Shown in pieces: positions 54,644-64,000 of a stretch of DNA of 64,000 nt. Within the stretch, counting starts at the first letter, position 1; the number at the start of each line of letters is the position of its first letter. The notes under the pieces are model-generated. The model had not been told where the DNA came from, searched no databases, and saw only the letters and a program-made list of their open reading frames with translations. The DNA is from Epinephelus fuscoguttatus (lineage: Eukaryota; Chordata; Actinopteri; Perciformes; Serranidae). A program made the position numbers and the translations under genes. The DNA is taken from assembly GCF_011397635.1 (NCBI RefSeq), contig NC_064769.1, positions 40,766,033-40,830,032 of the forward strand, written 5' to 3'.

Positions 54644-56935
54644 AGCAAACTATTACTCAGCATTAATAGAAGACAATAAGAACAACCCCAGGTTTCTTTT
54701 CAGCACTGTAGCCAGGCTGACTGAGAGTCAGAGCTCTATTGAGCCTTGTATTCCTTTAGCCCTTAGCAGTAATGATTTTATGAGCTTTTTTAATGACAAA
54801 ATTCTAACTATTAGAGGCAAAATTCATGACCTTCTGTCCTCAGATAGTACCTATCTAACCTCAAACACAGCTGTAAGACCTAATATATATTTAGATTGCT
54901 TCTCCCCAATTTCTCTTCAAGAATTGACCGCAGTGATTTCTTCATCTAAATCATCAACGTGTCTCTTAGACCCCATCCCAACTAGGCTACTTAAGGAGGT
55001 CTTTCCTTTAGTTAACACTCATATATTAGATATGATCAATATATCCTTATTAACAGGCTATGTACCACAGTCTTTTAAGGTAGCTGTAATTAAACTTCTA
55101 CTAAAAAAGCCCACCCTGGATCCAGAGGTGTTAGCCAACTATAGACCAATATCTAATCTTCCCTTTATGTCAAAGATCCTTGAGAAAGTAGTCGCAGACC
55201 AGCTGTGTGATTTTCTCCAGGATAATAATTTATTTGAGGAATTTCAGTCAGGATTTAGAATGCATCATAGCACTGAGACAGCACTAGTTAAAATTACAAA
55301 TGACCTTCTGATTGCTTCAGACAAAGTACTCTCTGTACTTGTTTTATTAGATCTTAGTGCAGCGTTTGACACTATTGACCATCAAATTCTACTGCAGAGA
55401 CTGGATCACTTAATTGGCTTAAAAGGTTCTGCACTAAGCTGGTTTAAATCTTATTTATCTGATCGTTTTCAGTTTGTTCACGTTCATGATGAATCGTCCT
55501 TACGTACTAAAGTTTGTTTTGGAGTTCCGCAAGGTTCTGTGCTCGGACCAATCCTATTTACTCTATATATGCTTCCTTTAGGTAACATCATTAGAAATCA
55601 CTCTATAAATTTCCATTGTTATGCGGATGATACTCAGTTGTATTTATCGATGAAGCCAGAAGAAAGCAATCAATTAACTAAACTCCATAACTGCCTTAAA
55701 GACATAAAAACCTGGATGAGCACCAATTTCCTGATGTTAAATTCAGACAAAACTGAAGTTATTGTTCTTGGCCCCAAACAACTCAGAGACTCTTTATCTG
55801 ATGACATAGTTTCTCTAGATGGCATTGCTCTGGCCTCTAGCACTACCGTAAGAAACCTCGGAGTAAAATTTGATCAAGATTTGTCTTTTAATTCTCATTT
55901 AAAGCAAACCTCACGGACTGCATTTTTTCATCTGCGTAATATTGCGAAAATTAGGCCTATCCTGACCCGAAAAGATGCAGAAAAATTGGTCCACGCTTTT
56001 GTTACCTCAAGGCTGGATTACTGTAACTCTCTATTATCAGGTAGCTCTAGTAAGTCCTTAAAAACTCTCCAGCTAATTCAGAATGCAGCAGCACGTGTAC
56101 TAACAGGAACTAAGAAACGAGATTATATTTCTCCTGTTTTAGCTTCTCTGCACTGGCTCCCTGTAAAATCCAGAACTGAATTTAAAATCCTACTGTTAAC
56201 TTATAAAGCTCTAAATGGTCAAGCTCCGTCATATCTTAGAGAGCTCATAGTGCCATATTATCCCACCAGAACACTGCGCTCTGAGAACGCAGGGTTACTC
56301 GTGGTCCCTAAAGTCTCCAACAGTAGATCAGGAGCCAGAGCCTTCAGCTATCAGGCTCCTCTCCTGTGGAATCATCTTCCTGTTACGGTCCGGGAGGCAG
56401 ACACCGTCTCCACATTTAAGACTAGACTTAAGACTTTCCTCTTTGATAAAGCTTATAGTTAGGGCTGGCTCAGGCTTGTCCTGTACCAGCCCCTAGTTAG
56501 GCTGACTTAGGCCTAGTGTGCCGGAGGACCCCCCTATAATACACCGGGCACCCTCTCTCTCTCTCTCTCTCTCTCTCTCGTATCCTATTACTGCATCTTG
56601 CTAACTCGGCCATTCTGGATGTCACTAACTCGGCTTCTTCTCCGGAGCCTTTGTGCTCCACTGTCTCTCAGATTAACTCATATCACAGCGGTGCCTGGAC
56701 AGCGTGACGTGTGTGGTTGTGCTGCTGCCGTGGTCCTGCCAGATGCCTCCTGCTGCTGCTGCCATCATTAGTCATTAGTCATACTTCTACTGTTATTATA
56801 CACATATGACTATTGTCACACATGTATACTGCCAGATATTAATACATACTTTCAACATATTGTACCACAGTAACCAGAACTATAACTATAATATTATTAC
56901 TTTCATTAATGTTGTTGTAAGCTACTGTCATTACC

Positions 56936-56987
<52 letters not shown>

Positions 56988-57262
56988 ATTGTGTCATGTG
57001 GATTACTGTTAATTTATCATGCTGATCTGTTCTGTACGACATCTATTGCACGTCTGTCCGTCCTGGAAGAGGGATCCCTCCTCAGTTGCTCTTCCTGAGG
57101 TTTCTACCGTTTTTTCCCCGTTAAAGGGTTTTTTGGGGAGTTTTTCCTGATCAGCTGTGAGGGTCTTAAGGACAGAGGGATGTCGTATGCTGTAAAGCCC
57201 TGTGAGGCAAATTGTGATTTGTGATATTGGGCTTTATAAATAAAATTGAATTGAATTGAATT
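54644..57262 (+). mobile_element. L2-like LINE, 5'-truncated, reverse transcriptase frame open
   Basis: It starts at the point matching 4125 of the first LINE. The frame from 54648 to 56462 is uninterrupted: [59 protein letters not shown], and end LKTFLFDKAYS-stop. The endonuclease is lost. The 3' UTR has CT repeats (56556-56578, 56940-56981) and the tail GGGCTTTATAAATAAA then ATTGA repeats at 57240-57262. It is very similar to 2564-5559, so the family was recently active. Confidence 0.95.
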
Positions 57263-57943
57263 GAAATACAATTTACAGAGGAAATATGGCCTAACTCAAA
57301 ATATAATCAGAGTATAGAGCAACTATCATTATTTATTCAAGTTGTCTACAGGACATGCAAAAAAAAAACAAAAAAACAAACCCGCCGAACCCTAATCCTG
57401 CCGAGTGGCTAGAGCCGGCTCTGAGGCAGCAACGTCATATTCAACTGAGCTAATATCTAACTCAGACTGGCTCGCAAAAAATCAGGACTGGAAGCACTCT
57501 AACTTCACATTGTTAGATAAAATGGTTTAGACAATTTAAAACTAACAGGCTGTGCATGGTTAGCATTACCTGTATGTACAGTATGCACAGTGTCCCAGCC
57601 TAATCTGTTGTTTTATCTTTTAACATTGCATAAATCTGCTAATTCACTGGGGGATAATCCACGAACAAGCTTTAATGCACGTTAATTTAAAGAAGTTGTG
57701 CTGATAATGTAAAATTTGAGTCTTTAGACGTCCAAAAGTGCATCACAGCTGCTCTTTTCTGCTGTAACTTCATTGGCTTCGAGCATGTGCCGCTTACTTC
57801 CAGGAACTATTGAGAGGCTCCGCCATCACTGTGAAACAAAGGGTCCATTGGAGTGAACGGAGATGACACGACTCTCTATTCAAGGGCTCTGGTGTGTGAG
57901 GAAGATGAAGACCTGTGGTGATGATGATGATGATGACTCTTAC
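57263..57943 (-). other. Downstream of the orphan exon 1; no gene recognised
   Basis: In the minus direction this should be intron 1 of a third family member. It has the ATC repeat after the donor but no minisatellite units and no coding exon before the LINE tail. Confidence 0.45.
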
Positions 57944-57990
57944 CTGTTGAGGCGTCAGCAGTCACAGCGGCTCTGAGCTCAGTCTGTCCA
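57944..57990 (-). pseudogene. Orphan exon 1 of the coiled-coil gene family
   Basis: Minus strand: CTGGACAGACTGAG, then CTGCTGACGCCTCAACAG and donor GTAAGAG at 57943. This matches exon 1 of the 683-aa gene, including the ATC repeat that follows. No coding exon is present on this strand in the 3 kb downstream, which is LINE. Confidence 0.65.
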
Positions 57991-57994
57991 GTTA

Positions 57995-58040
57995 AGTTTC
58001 ACTTTCTCTGAAATCATGTGACCACAGCAGCCAATCAGCA
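57995..58040 (-). promoter_or_regulatory. Interferon-type promoter module, copy 4
   Basis: CCAAT (58031-58035), GAS-type TTCTCTGAA (58004-58012) and a perfect ISRE, AGTTTCACTTTCTC (57995-58008). GAS and ISRE overlap because about ten bases present in the other copies are missing between them. Confidence 0.7.
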
Positions 58041-58617
58041 GCAGCACTGTATCGTGATGTCGACCAATCAGAAAGGACCTGTTGCAGCTCATCACAAATA
58101 CGAACCCTTGCAGAGACAAACAGAGACAGTGTCACAGCTGCTGCAGCGTCTGAACCACATCTGTTCTGAATCCAGCTGTTAGAGACGTGATGACATCACA
58201 CCTCTTCACACCGCCTCAGAACAGATGTCACCGATGACTTCTGTCCCACAAACACTCTGAGCTGTGAGTGCGAACATGGCAGGACGTCCTGAGGTCGTCT
58301 GTCTGTCCCACAGGCTGAACCCTAAAGAGGACAGAGTGTCTGCTGTCAGGGCCCCGAGGCCGGGGACCAATCAGGTCGGCCGAGTCAGTGACGTCTTTGA
58401 GTCTCGTCTGTTTTAATGATGCACACGTGAAGAACTTTAATAAAGTTTGATATGTTCCACAGATGACACATGACCCTCCTGTATGATGCTGAGGTCCCAC
58501 CCACACAGCGTCATGACATCATCAGATCCTCTGAAACACTTTAAATGTGTTTATAATCGTTATGTTTTTTTAATCTCAGTGATGTCACTTCCTGTCTCTG
58601 AGCAGAGGTCATTAGTG

Positions 58618-59210
58618 GTGTCTCAGTTCAGGGCTGCAGCCTTTGACGCCTGCGTCTGAAGAACGACACCGAGGCCGTCCCACGTCGAAGGCTCCTTCAG
58701 ATGCTGCCTTGTGTCCCAGACTCTGGAGGATGTAACCGATGAATCCTTCGTGGCCCAGCCTATCCCAAGATGCATTGCACACTGGTGACCATTATATATT
58801 AAGTGCAGTTAACTGGCTGACCATTAACTGTTGCTAACGTTACATTAGCTAAAAGCTCACAGCTCAAACAATCTGAATTTAATATGTTTACCTAAAAACG
58901 CTGCGTCAGCCTGAAATACATCAGACGGCGGTGAATCATCTTCAACATATTTAACACCAACCTGCGGGTCCATGATTCAGCGCTAGCTTACTCCTTCTTT
59001 CCTCACGCACAGCTGGTTGCTAGGTAACAGGACTGCCAACAGGTCGTAGGGGCGAGAACAACTGATGATGCAACCAGGAAATGCTCCACAGACCAGACCA
59101 TCCCATTTCAGAGACCGTTCAGTTTGACTGGTGCGTCTTCAGAGGACGCGGCCGCCATCGACCGTGAGGGCCGCGTCCTTCAGAGGCTGCAGCGCTTGAA
59201 CTGAGGCACG
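58618..59210. mobile_element. MITE of about 590 bp
   Basis: Ends GTGTCTCAGTTCAGGGCTGC (58618) and the inverse of GTGCCTCAGTTCAAGCGCTG (to 59210) match imperfectly. No ORF. Confidence 0.6.
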
Positions 59211-59269
59211 GTTACAGACTCGTGACCAGCAATGGTTCGGACGGAGAATCTGTGACTGTGGTGATGTCA

Positions 59270-60559
59270 GTGACACGTTTCTGTTGACGACTTTATTTCA
59301 GAGCCGCCGCCCGTTGTCTGTCCACTGAAAATGCTTTGTTCTTATGAACAACCAGAAAAATCAACTTTTAGAATATTACAAAAAATATCTGATGACATGA
59401 ACTGTTTTTGTTTGTTTGTTGTTTTTGTTTTTTAAAGAATCCTAAACACATATCAGTCAGTAAGTTATTTACTTTCAGTTTTTTCTTTTCATCTCTCAGG
59501 TGTCATTGTTTCTTTTATACCCGATGTTTTTACACATCGTACTGCTGAATAGTTGTTTTTATTTATTTGTGAGCACTGATTGGACCAAAGCGACGTCTGC
59601 TCCGACATCACAAAGACGCTCTCGACTGTAGAAAACAAAAACCAAACAGAAAATTAAACAATAATTTATTTTGTATTAAAACTTTAAATCTGCCCCAAAA
59701 ACAAACTACAAACATTCACGGAAATAAAAAAGAAACCTTTTCCAAAAATAATTTTAAATTTTAAATACTTCATATGTTTCATCAAAAAATCTGTTCACAG
59801 AAAATACAAAATTTCAGAATTAAAATAATAATATATCCAGTAGATTTCATAGTTTCCCAACTTTTCACAGCAAATTCAGAAAATTACAACAAAAAAATCA
59901 TTTAAACAGCGTGTTTGAACATCAGTGTTACCCATAATTCCACGCTCTCCTGAAACAAAAAAACACACACACACACACATTGAAAAACATTCAGTGACTC
60001 GGTCCCTTTTTGTTGCCATAGTAACGTAAGTTAAATTTCAGTGTTCCTCTCTTCATTCAAATCAAACATGTATTTCTATCTTTGACCTTCACATTTGACC
60101 TTTGACCTTCACATTGACCCTTTAGCTTACAGAAGAATATTTTCATATTGTAAATATTGTCACATTTTGTTGACCTTTAATGTGTCGATCTGACCGACCA
60201 ATCACAGAGAAGATTAAACTTCTTCATTCGGACACTTTTAGTTTTTGTTTCATCATTTTAAAGATTTGATTTTTGTGTTTTGTTTTTTTCCCGCAGTGAC
60301 GCCGGCACCGTGTCCATCTGTATATTTTCAATTTGAACTTCTCGTCTCTGCAGAGCTTCATAGCTGATTGGATTTTTTTCTTTTCATTTCAAACTGACTT
60401 TTAGTTTCAATTTTTAGTTTTATTTTGGTGAGATTTTAATGTTGATCCAACAATCTGCCTTATATTTGACATCACACTTCCTGTACGTAGTTTCTGATTG
60501 GCGGCTCGTGGTGTCACAGATCCAACACTGGAACAGTTCTCAGGTTGAATTTGAACTTT
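59270..60559 (-). other. 3' UTR of the man2a2-like gene
   Basis: Follows the stop at 60560. A minus-strand AATAAA lies at 59292-59297 (TTTATT on plus), and others near 59557-59566 could be earlier poly(A) signals. A CA repeat lies at 59965-59980. The MITE ends 60 bp beyond. Confidence 0.5.
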
Positions 60560-60730
60560 TCAGTTGAGCTCCACGCGGAAAGCGCTGATTTCCATTGGTC
60601 GAAGGTGAGTGATGTGTGGCGGCTGCTGTTGCCGGGCGGATTCAGGTTCATCGTCTTCTCGCAGCAGAGTGAGACCCGACCGGCGGACGGAACCAAACTG
60701 AAGAGGAGAGAAAAGATCGTCCAGATTCAC
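60560..60730 (-). CDS. man2a2-like gene, last exon
   Basis: 57 codons including stop, after acceptor TTTCTTTTTCTGCAG. It reads VNLDDLFSPLQFGS, then SGLTLLREDDEPE, and ends LRPMEISAFRVELN. The PMEI(S/A)xFR block is the conserved C-terminus of Golgi alpha-mannosidase II, a glycoside hydrolase family 38 enzyme that trims mannose from N-glycans in the medial Golgi. This exon belongs to the C-terminal beta domain, not the catalytic core. Confidence 0.85.
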   Translation of the reverse strand: MNLDDLFSPLQFGSVRRSGLTLLREDDEPESARQQQPPHITHLRPMEISAFRVELN

Positions 60731-61204
60731 CTGCAGAAAAAGAAACAGGAAAACAGCTCAGAGACCTGGGCCCTATTTCAGGAAGCAAGCTCAACAAACT
60801 CTGAGCCTGAGCTGAGAAACAGAACAGCTGATCAGCATCAGTTCAACCAGCCTGAGAGAGGCGCGTTCATGATGAGCACTGAAAGACATCATCAGTGGAG
60901 TAACGTGATGGAGCCCAGACACACTGGGCACAAACTCAACATCAAACACACAGATATTAAACAGACTGGTAAAAGTTTTGTTTCTACTGACTTCACTCTG
61001 TCAATATTAGGCTGAGGTTCATTTAACTGCTGTGAAATGACTTCATGTAATCCCCTTTATTCTCACATGGAGCTATTATGGGATGTTGAGTCCCATCAGT
61101 GAGCCAGTTACACCGCGGAGTCTCTGAATATATGAAAAGTATTCATGAATCACTGCATCATGTATCCACGTAGATTCATTTCTCATCAACACTGACAAAC
61201 CTGC

Positions 61205-61382
61205 AGTTCTTTTTTTAAACATTATTTTTGGGCTTTTGTTGCCTTTAATGTCAGGACAGCATAACGTTATGGGGAGAGAGGGAACGACATGTAGCACAGG
61301 ACAGCAGGCTGGGTTTGAACCCGCGGCCGCTGCGTCTGATCACGGGGCGTCCGCTCCATCCACTGAGCCACCGATGCTCCGT
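61205..61382 (-). mobile_element. tRNA-derived SINE, third family
   Basis: Minus strand: A box TGGCTCAGTGG, B box GGTTCAAACCC, then a non-tRNA body ending in an A-rich tail. Confidence 0.8.
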
Positions 61383-61645
61383 GGTAATTACTTTAATAAT
61401 GGATTGTGATTTATGTCCAGGGAAAACCACAACAAGGGTCCAAAGTCTTTTCAGAGCCAGAGACACTTTTCTTACGGGCCGACAAACCGCTGTCTCTCTG
61501 ATGTGTTCAGTGTCTCTGATGTTATAAAGAAAAGAATCAAAGGACAATGCATAAAATGTGCTGTGATGATAATGTAAATCCAGGATGTGTAATATGTGAT
61601 ATATGTGGGTGCTTACAATGTGCTGAATTTAAAAAAACTACACAA

Positions 61646-61648
<3 letters not shown>

Positions 61649-61697
<49 letters not shown>
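61649..61697. repeat. TG/CG microsatellite at a splice donor
   Basis: TG units followed by GCGCGCGC. On the minus strand the intron starts GTGCGCGCGCGCACACAC, so the donor is part of the repeat. Confidence 0.9.
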
Positions 61698-61808
61698 CTC
61701 CTCGTGCACACTCCACGTGCACTGCAGTGGCGGCTCAGGGGCGGAGCTACAATCAAAGCCCTTCCTGTGGAGGAGGAGGGCCACTTCCTGTGATGGACTT
61801 TCTGCTTC
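61698..61808 (-). CDS. man2a2-like gene, penultimate exon
   Basis: 37 codons in phase 0, after acceptor TGTGGTCAACAG. It includes QEVALLLHRKGFDCSS, matching the LHRKGFDC block near the C-terminus of alpha-mannosidase II. It ends WSVHEE at a weak donor GTGCGC. Confidence 0.85.
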
Positions 61809-62094
61809 CTGTTGACCACAAACACAAATAAACATTTATTTGTTTTCATTGTTGATGTTTTCAGAGTTAAAAACAAACATGTTGGAGTTGTGTTGTGTGA
61901 TCACTGTCTGGTGTGATGATGTGAAATAAATAAATAACATGGAGCCGACGCAAATAAATCGCAACTTTTATTTCAAATCCAAACAATGAAACAGTAAAAT
62001 TATTGAAAGTTTATTGTTTGTTTATTGTTTATTGTTTGTTTCTTTGTGTGTTGTGATAATTGTTTTGATTGTGCGCAGCTGTTCCAGGTGTTAC

Positions 62095-62289
62095 CTGCGA
62101 GTCCTCCAGCGTCCTCAGGTTCAGCAGGTGAACATCACACGGCAGCGATGAGCGGAGTGGCAGGAAGGGGCGGAGCTTTGGCACCTGACTGTTGCTAGGG
62201 GCAACCATGGTGATTGGTGGGTGGCTGAGGGAGAGCGAGGTCAGGTGGGCGAGCAGTGACAGATGTTCAACTGAGGCTCCTCCCACTTC
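62095..62289 (-). CDS. man2a2-like gene, third exon from the end
   Basis: 65 codons in phase 0 between TTTCCGTGACAG and GTAACA. It includes LLAHLTSLSLSHPP and RSSLPCDVHLLNLRTLED. SSLPCDxHLLNLRTL is the family block, and the LLNLRTL form favours MAN2A2 over MAN2A1. Confidence 0.88.
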
Positions 62290-62550
62290 CTGTCACGGAA
62301 ACAAGACAATAACAAAAAAAAATAACCAGAACAAAAAAAACCAACGAAAAACAAGAACAAATGTAATTAAATAACAAAAAAGTAAAATATAAAATAAATA
62401 AAAACATAAACAGAAGAATTAAATCCCAGGTGATTGTTGAGAGCCAATCAGAGTCAAGATAATCATAACGTGAGACGTGTCAGCAGCTGACTAATTGATT
62501 CATTCACTATGATGTCATCACAGGGGGCAGGTTGTGCCCCGCCCCCTCAC

Positions 62551-62684
62551 CTGAGGCCCGCCCCTCCTGTCCTCCAGCAGCAGGTTGTAGAGACTTGCTG
62601 TCAGCTTGTTGTCGGTGACGCCCTGACCGAGGCCGCGGTTATCGTCCTGCTGCAGCCGCCGGTCCAACACCACCTCCAGCTCAC
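62551..62684 (-). CDS. man2a2-like gene, fourth exon from the end
   Basis: Two bases of a split codon plus 44 codons. It reads ELEVVLDRRLQQDDNRGLGQ and then GVTDNKLTASLYNLLLE. LDRRLxQDDNRGLGQG is a hallmark of alpha-mannosidase II. Donor GTGAGG, acceptor CCTGTGCAG. Earlier exons, with the catalytic domain, lie beyond the window or are not seen between 62684 and 64000. Confidence 0.92.
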
Positions 62685-62689
62685 CTGCA

Positions 62690-62975
62690 CAGGTCACAGA
62701 TCATCAGAGGTCACAAGTCATCAGAGGTCACAGGTAACCAGATGTCACAGTTCACAGGTCATCGGTTGTCACACAAGTCATCAGAGGTCACAGGTAACCA
62801 GATGTCACAGTTCACAGGTCATCGGTTGTCACACAAGTCATCAGAGGTCACAGGTCGTCAGAGGTCACAGGTCACCAGATGTCACAGGTCATCAGTTGTC
62901 ACACAAGTCATCAGAGGTCACAGGTCGTCAGAGGTCATCAGAGGTCACAGGTCACCAGTTGTCACAGGTCAGAGA
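62690..62975. repeat. Minisatellite in a man2a2-like intron
   Basis: A basic word TCACAGGTCATCAGAGG, arranged in a larger period of about 75 bp repeated three times with variants. It begins 6 bp upstream of the acceptor of the exon at 62684. Confidence 0.9.
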
Positions 62976-63559
62976 TCAGACTGAGGAGAAACTTCATTAA
63001 CAAAAACAAAAAAGGTTCATCAGCAACTTTTTTTCGTGATGAAGAGACGCTGATGAGCTAAATATAGATCTTCAAAACTGAGAGCATGACGAGATGTTTC
63101 TGAGTGTCAGACAGACATGACAGTAAAACTTTTCAAAGAATCCTTTTATATCCTTCTGTTCTCCTCTTGTCAGACACCACTGACCCTTTAGTCTCGTCAA
63201 TGAAAAAGAAACACGTCAACATCTCGTCTTCCTCATAAAAAAAGGTTGTTGACAAACATCTTCATCATAATTTTTGTAAACAAAATAACCACTGCTCACA
63301 ACTGGTCCCTGAAATTGTTCAATTTAATTTGACGTTTTTCACTAATGTGAATTTTTGAGAACATTTGACGTACAAAAGTAATTTACTTCATAAATTAAAA
63401 AACAAAACAAAAAAACAATTCAATGTAACTTTCATCAGTACCTCTGCAGCCCACTAGATGGCATTGTGAGGCCCGCCAGCAGGCCACAGCTCAACAAGAT
63501 AAACTTGTAGGTGACACGCAGAAAGTGCTGGTTACCTGAATTACCATAAGTATCATCCA
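62976..63559 (-). other. Intron, no gene recognised
   Basis: AT-rich, with no coding exon of the mannosidase seen. Confidence 0.5.
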
Positions 63560-64000
63560 TTCATTTTCCATAACAACATATCTTGTTACGGGTCACAGGG
63601 GGCGGAGTCTATCCCAGCTGACACTGGGTGAGAGGCAGGGTTCACCCTGGACAGGTCACCAGACTATCACAGGGCTGACACATAGAGACAGACAACCATT
63701 CACACTCACATTCACACCTACGGACAATTTAGAGTCACCAATTAACCTGCATGTCTTTGGACTGTGGGAGGAAGCCGGAGCACCTGGAGGAAACCCACAC
63801 TGACACAGGGAGAACATGTCAGAGCACCTGGAGGAAACCCACGCTGACACAGGGAGAACATGTCAGAGCACCTGGAGGAAACCCACGCTGACACGGGGAG
63901 AACATGTCAGAGCACCTGGAGGAAACCCACGCTGACACAGGGAGAACATGTCAGAGCACCTGGAGGAAACCCACGCTGACACAGGGAGAACATGTCAGAG
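63560..64000 (-). mobile_element. tRNA-derived SINE with 44-bp VNTR, cut by the window end
   Basis: Same family as 2597-3311 and 28020-29083. The tail side (63560) comes first; repeat units start at 63780 and at least five are present at the window end. It lies in a man2a2-like intron. Confidence 0.85.

Larger units (their letters stand above)
60731..61697 (-). other. Intron between the last two man2a2-like exons
   Basis: Contains a SINE (61205-61382) and a CA/TG microsatellite (61649-61697) that begins at the 5' splice site. The plus-strand ORF 60545-61015 is spurious. Confidence 0.7.

Noticed and set aside
60545..61015. 156-codon plus-strand ORF
   Set aside because: Antisense to the last man2a2-like exon and running into its intron; composition is incidental.
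62509..63000. 163-codon plus-strand ORF
   Set aside because: Antisense of a mannosidase exon followed by the minisatellite.

Overview
The window is nuclear DNA from a teleost fish, probably a percomorph. Genes have introns with GT-AG sites, and most of the sequence is transposons typical of teleosts: L2-like LINEs, tRNA-derived SINEs, hAT and MITE copies, and an LTR element. A recognisable vertebrate gene, Golgi alpha-mannosidase II (man2a2-like), has its 3' end on the minus strand at the right edge. No prokaryotic features are present. Annotation was by eye, so exon edges are predictions.

Layout. 1-7 kb: a duplicated flank (1250-2563, paired with 7080-10815), then an L2-like LINE interrupted by a SINE with an expanded 44-bp repeat and joined to a second, inverted LINE. 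7-9.2 kb: a 763-bp fold-back carrying the 5' exons of a transposon-type gene, a TA microsatellite and the first half of a THAP domain. 10.85-17.82 kb, minus strand: a host gene of 386 codons predicted from four coding exons. It has a partial UBR-box zinc finger, then coiled coil, a hydrophobic segment, coiled coil and a DDDYY end. Its intron 1 holds a 3.8-kb TIR element with a LINE inside. 17.95-27.03 kb: a 9-kb minisatellite of 19/21-bp units directly upstream of that gene's promoter. 28-35 kb: SINEs, fold-backs and a LINE split by an LTR element. 35-40 kb: a THAP exon, an SGNH-hydrolase-like remnant and MITEs. 40.9-44.6 kb, plus strand: a second host gene, 683 aa in one coding exon after a noncoding exon 1, again coiled coil, hydrophobic segment, coiled coil and an EDYY end. 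44.8-58 kb: LINEs, an LTR, nested DNA transposons, and an orphan promoter plus exon 1 at 57.94-58.04 kb. 58.6-64 kb: a MITE and the last four exons of the man2a2-like gene.

The unifying signal is a promoter module present four times (13.06, 17.86, 40.94 and 57.99 kb): CCAAT box, TTCNNNGAA (GAS) and an ISRE, AGTTTCACTTTC or a near match. Two copies lead to the two coiled-coil DYY-tail genes and one leads to no gene. The 17.7-kb start has a further CCAAT-ISRE-TATA promoter. By sequence alone this looks like a small, interferon-responsive gene family that has been duplicated and then broken up by transposons. Its biochemical function is not known to me. The helix-hydrophobic-helix layout suggests membrane engagement, which is inference.
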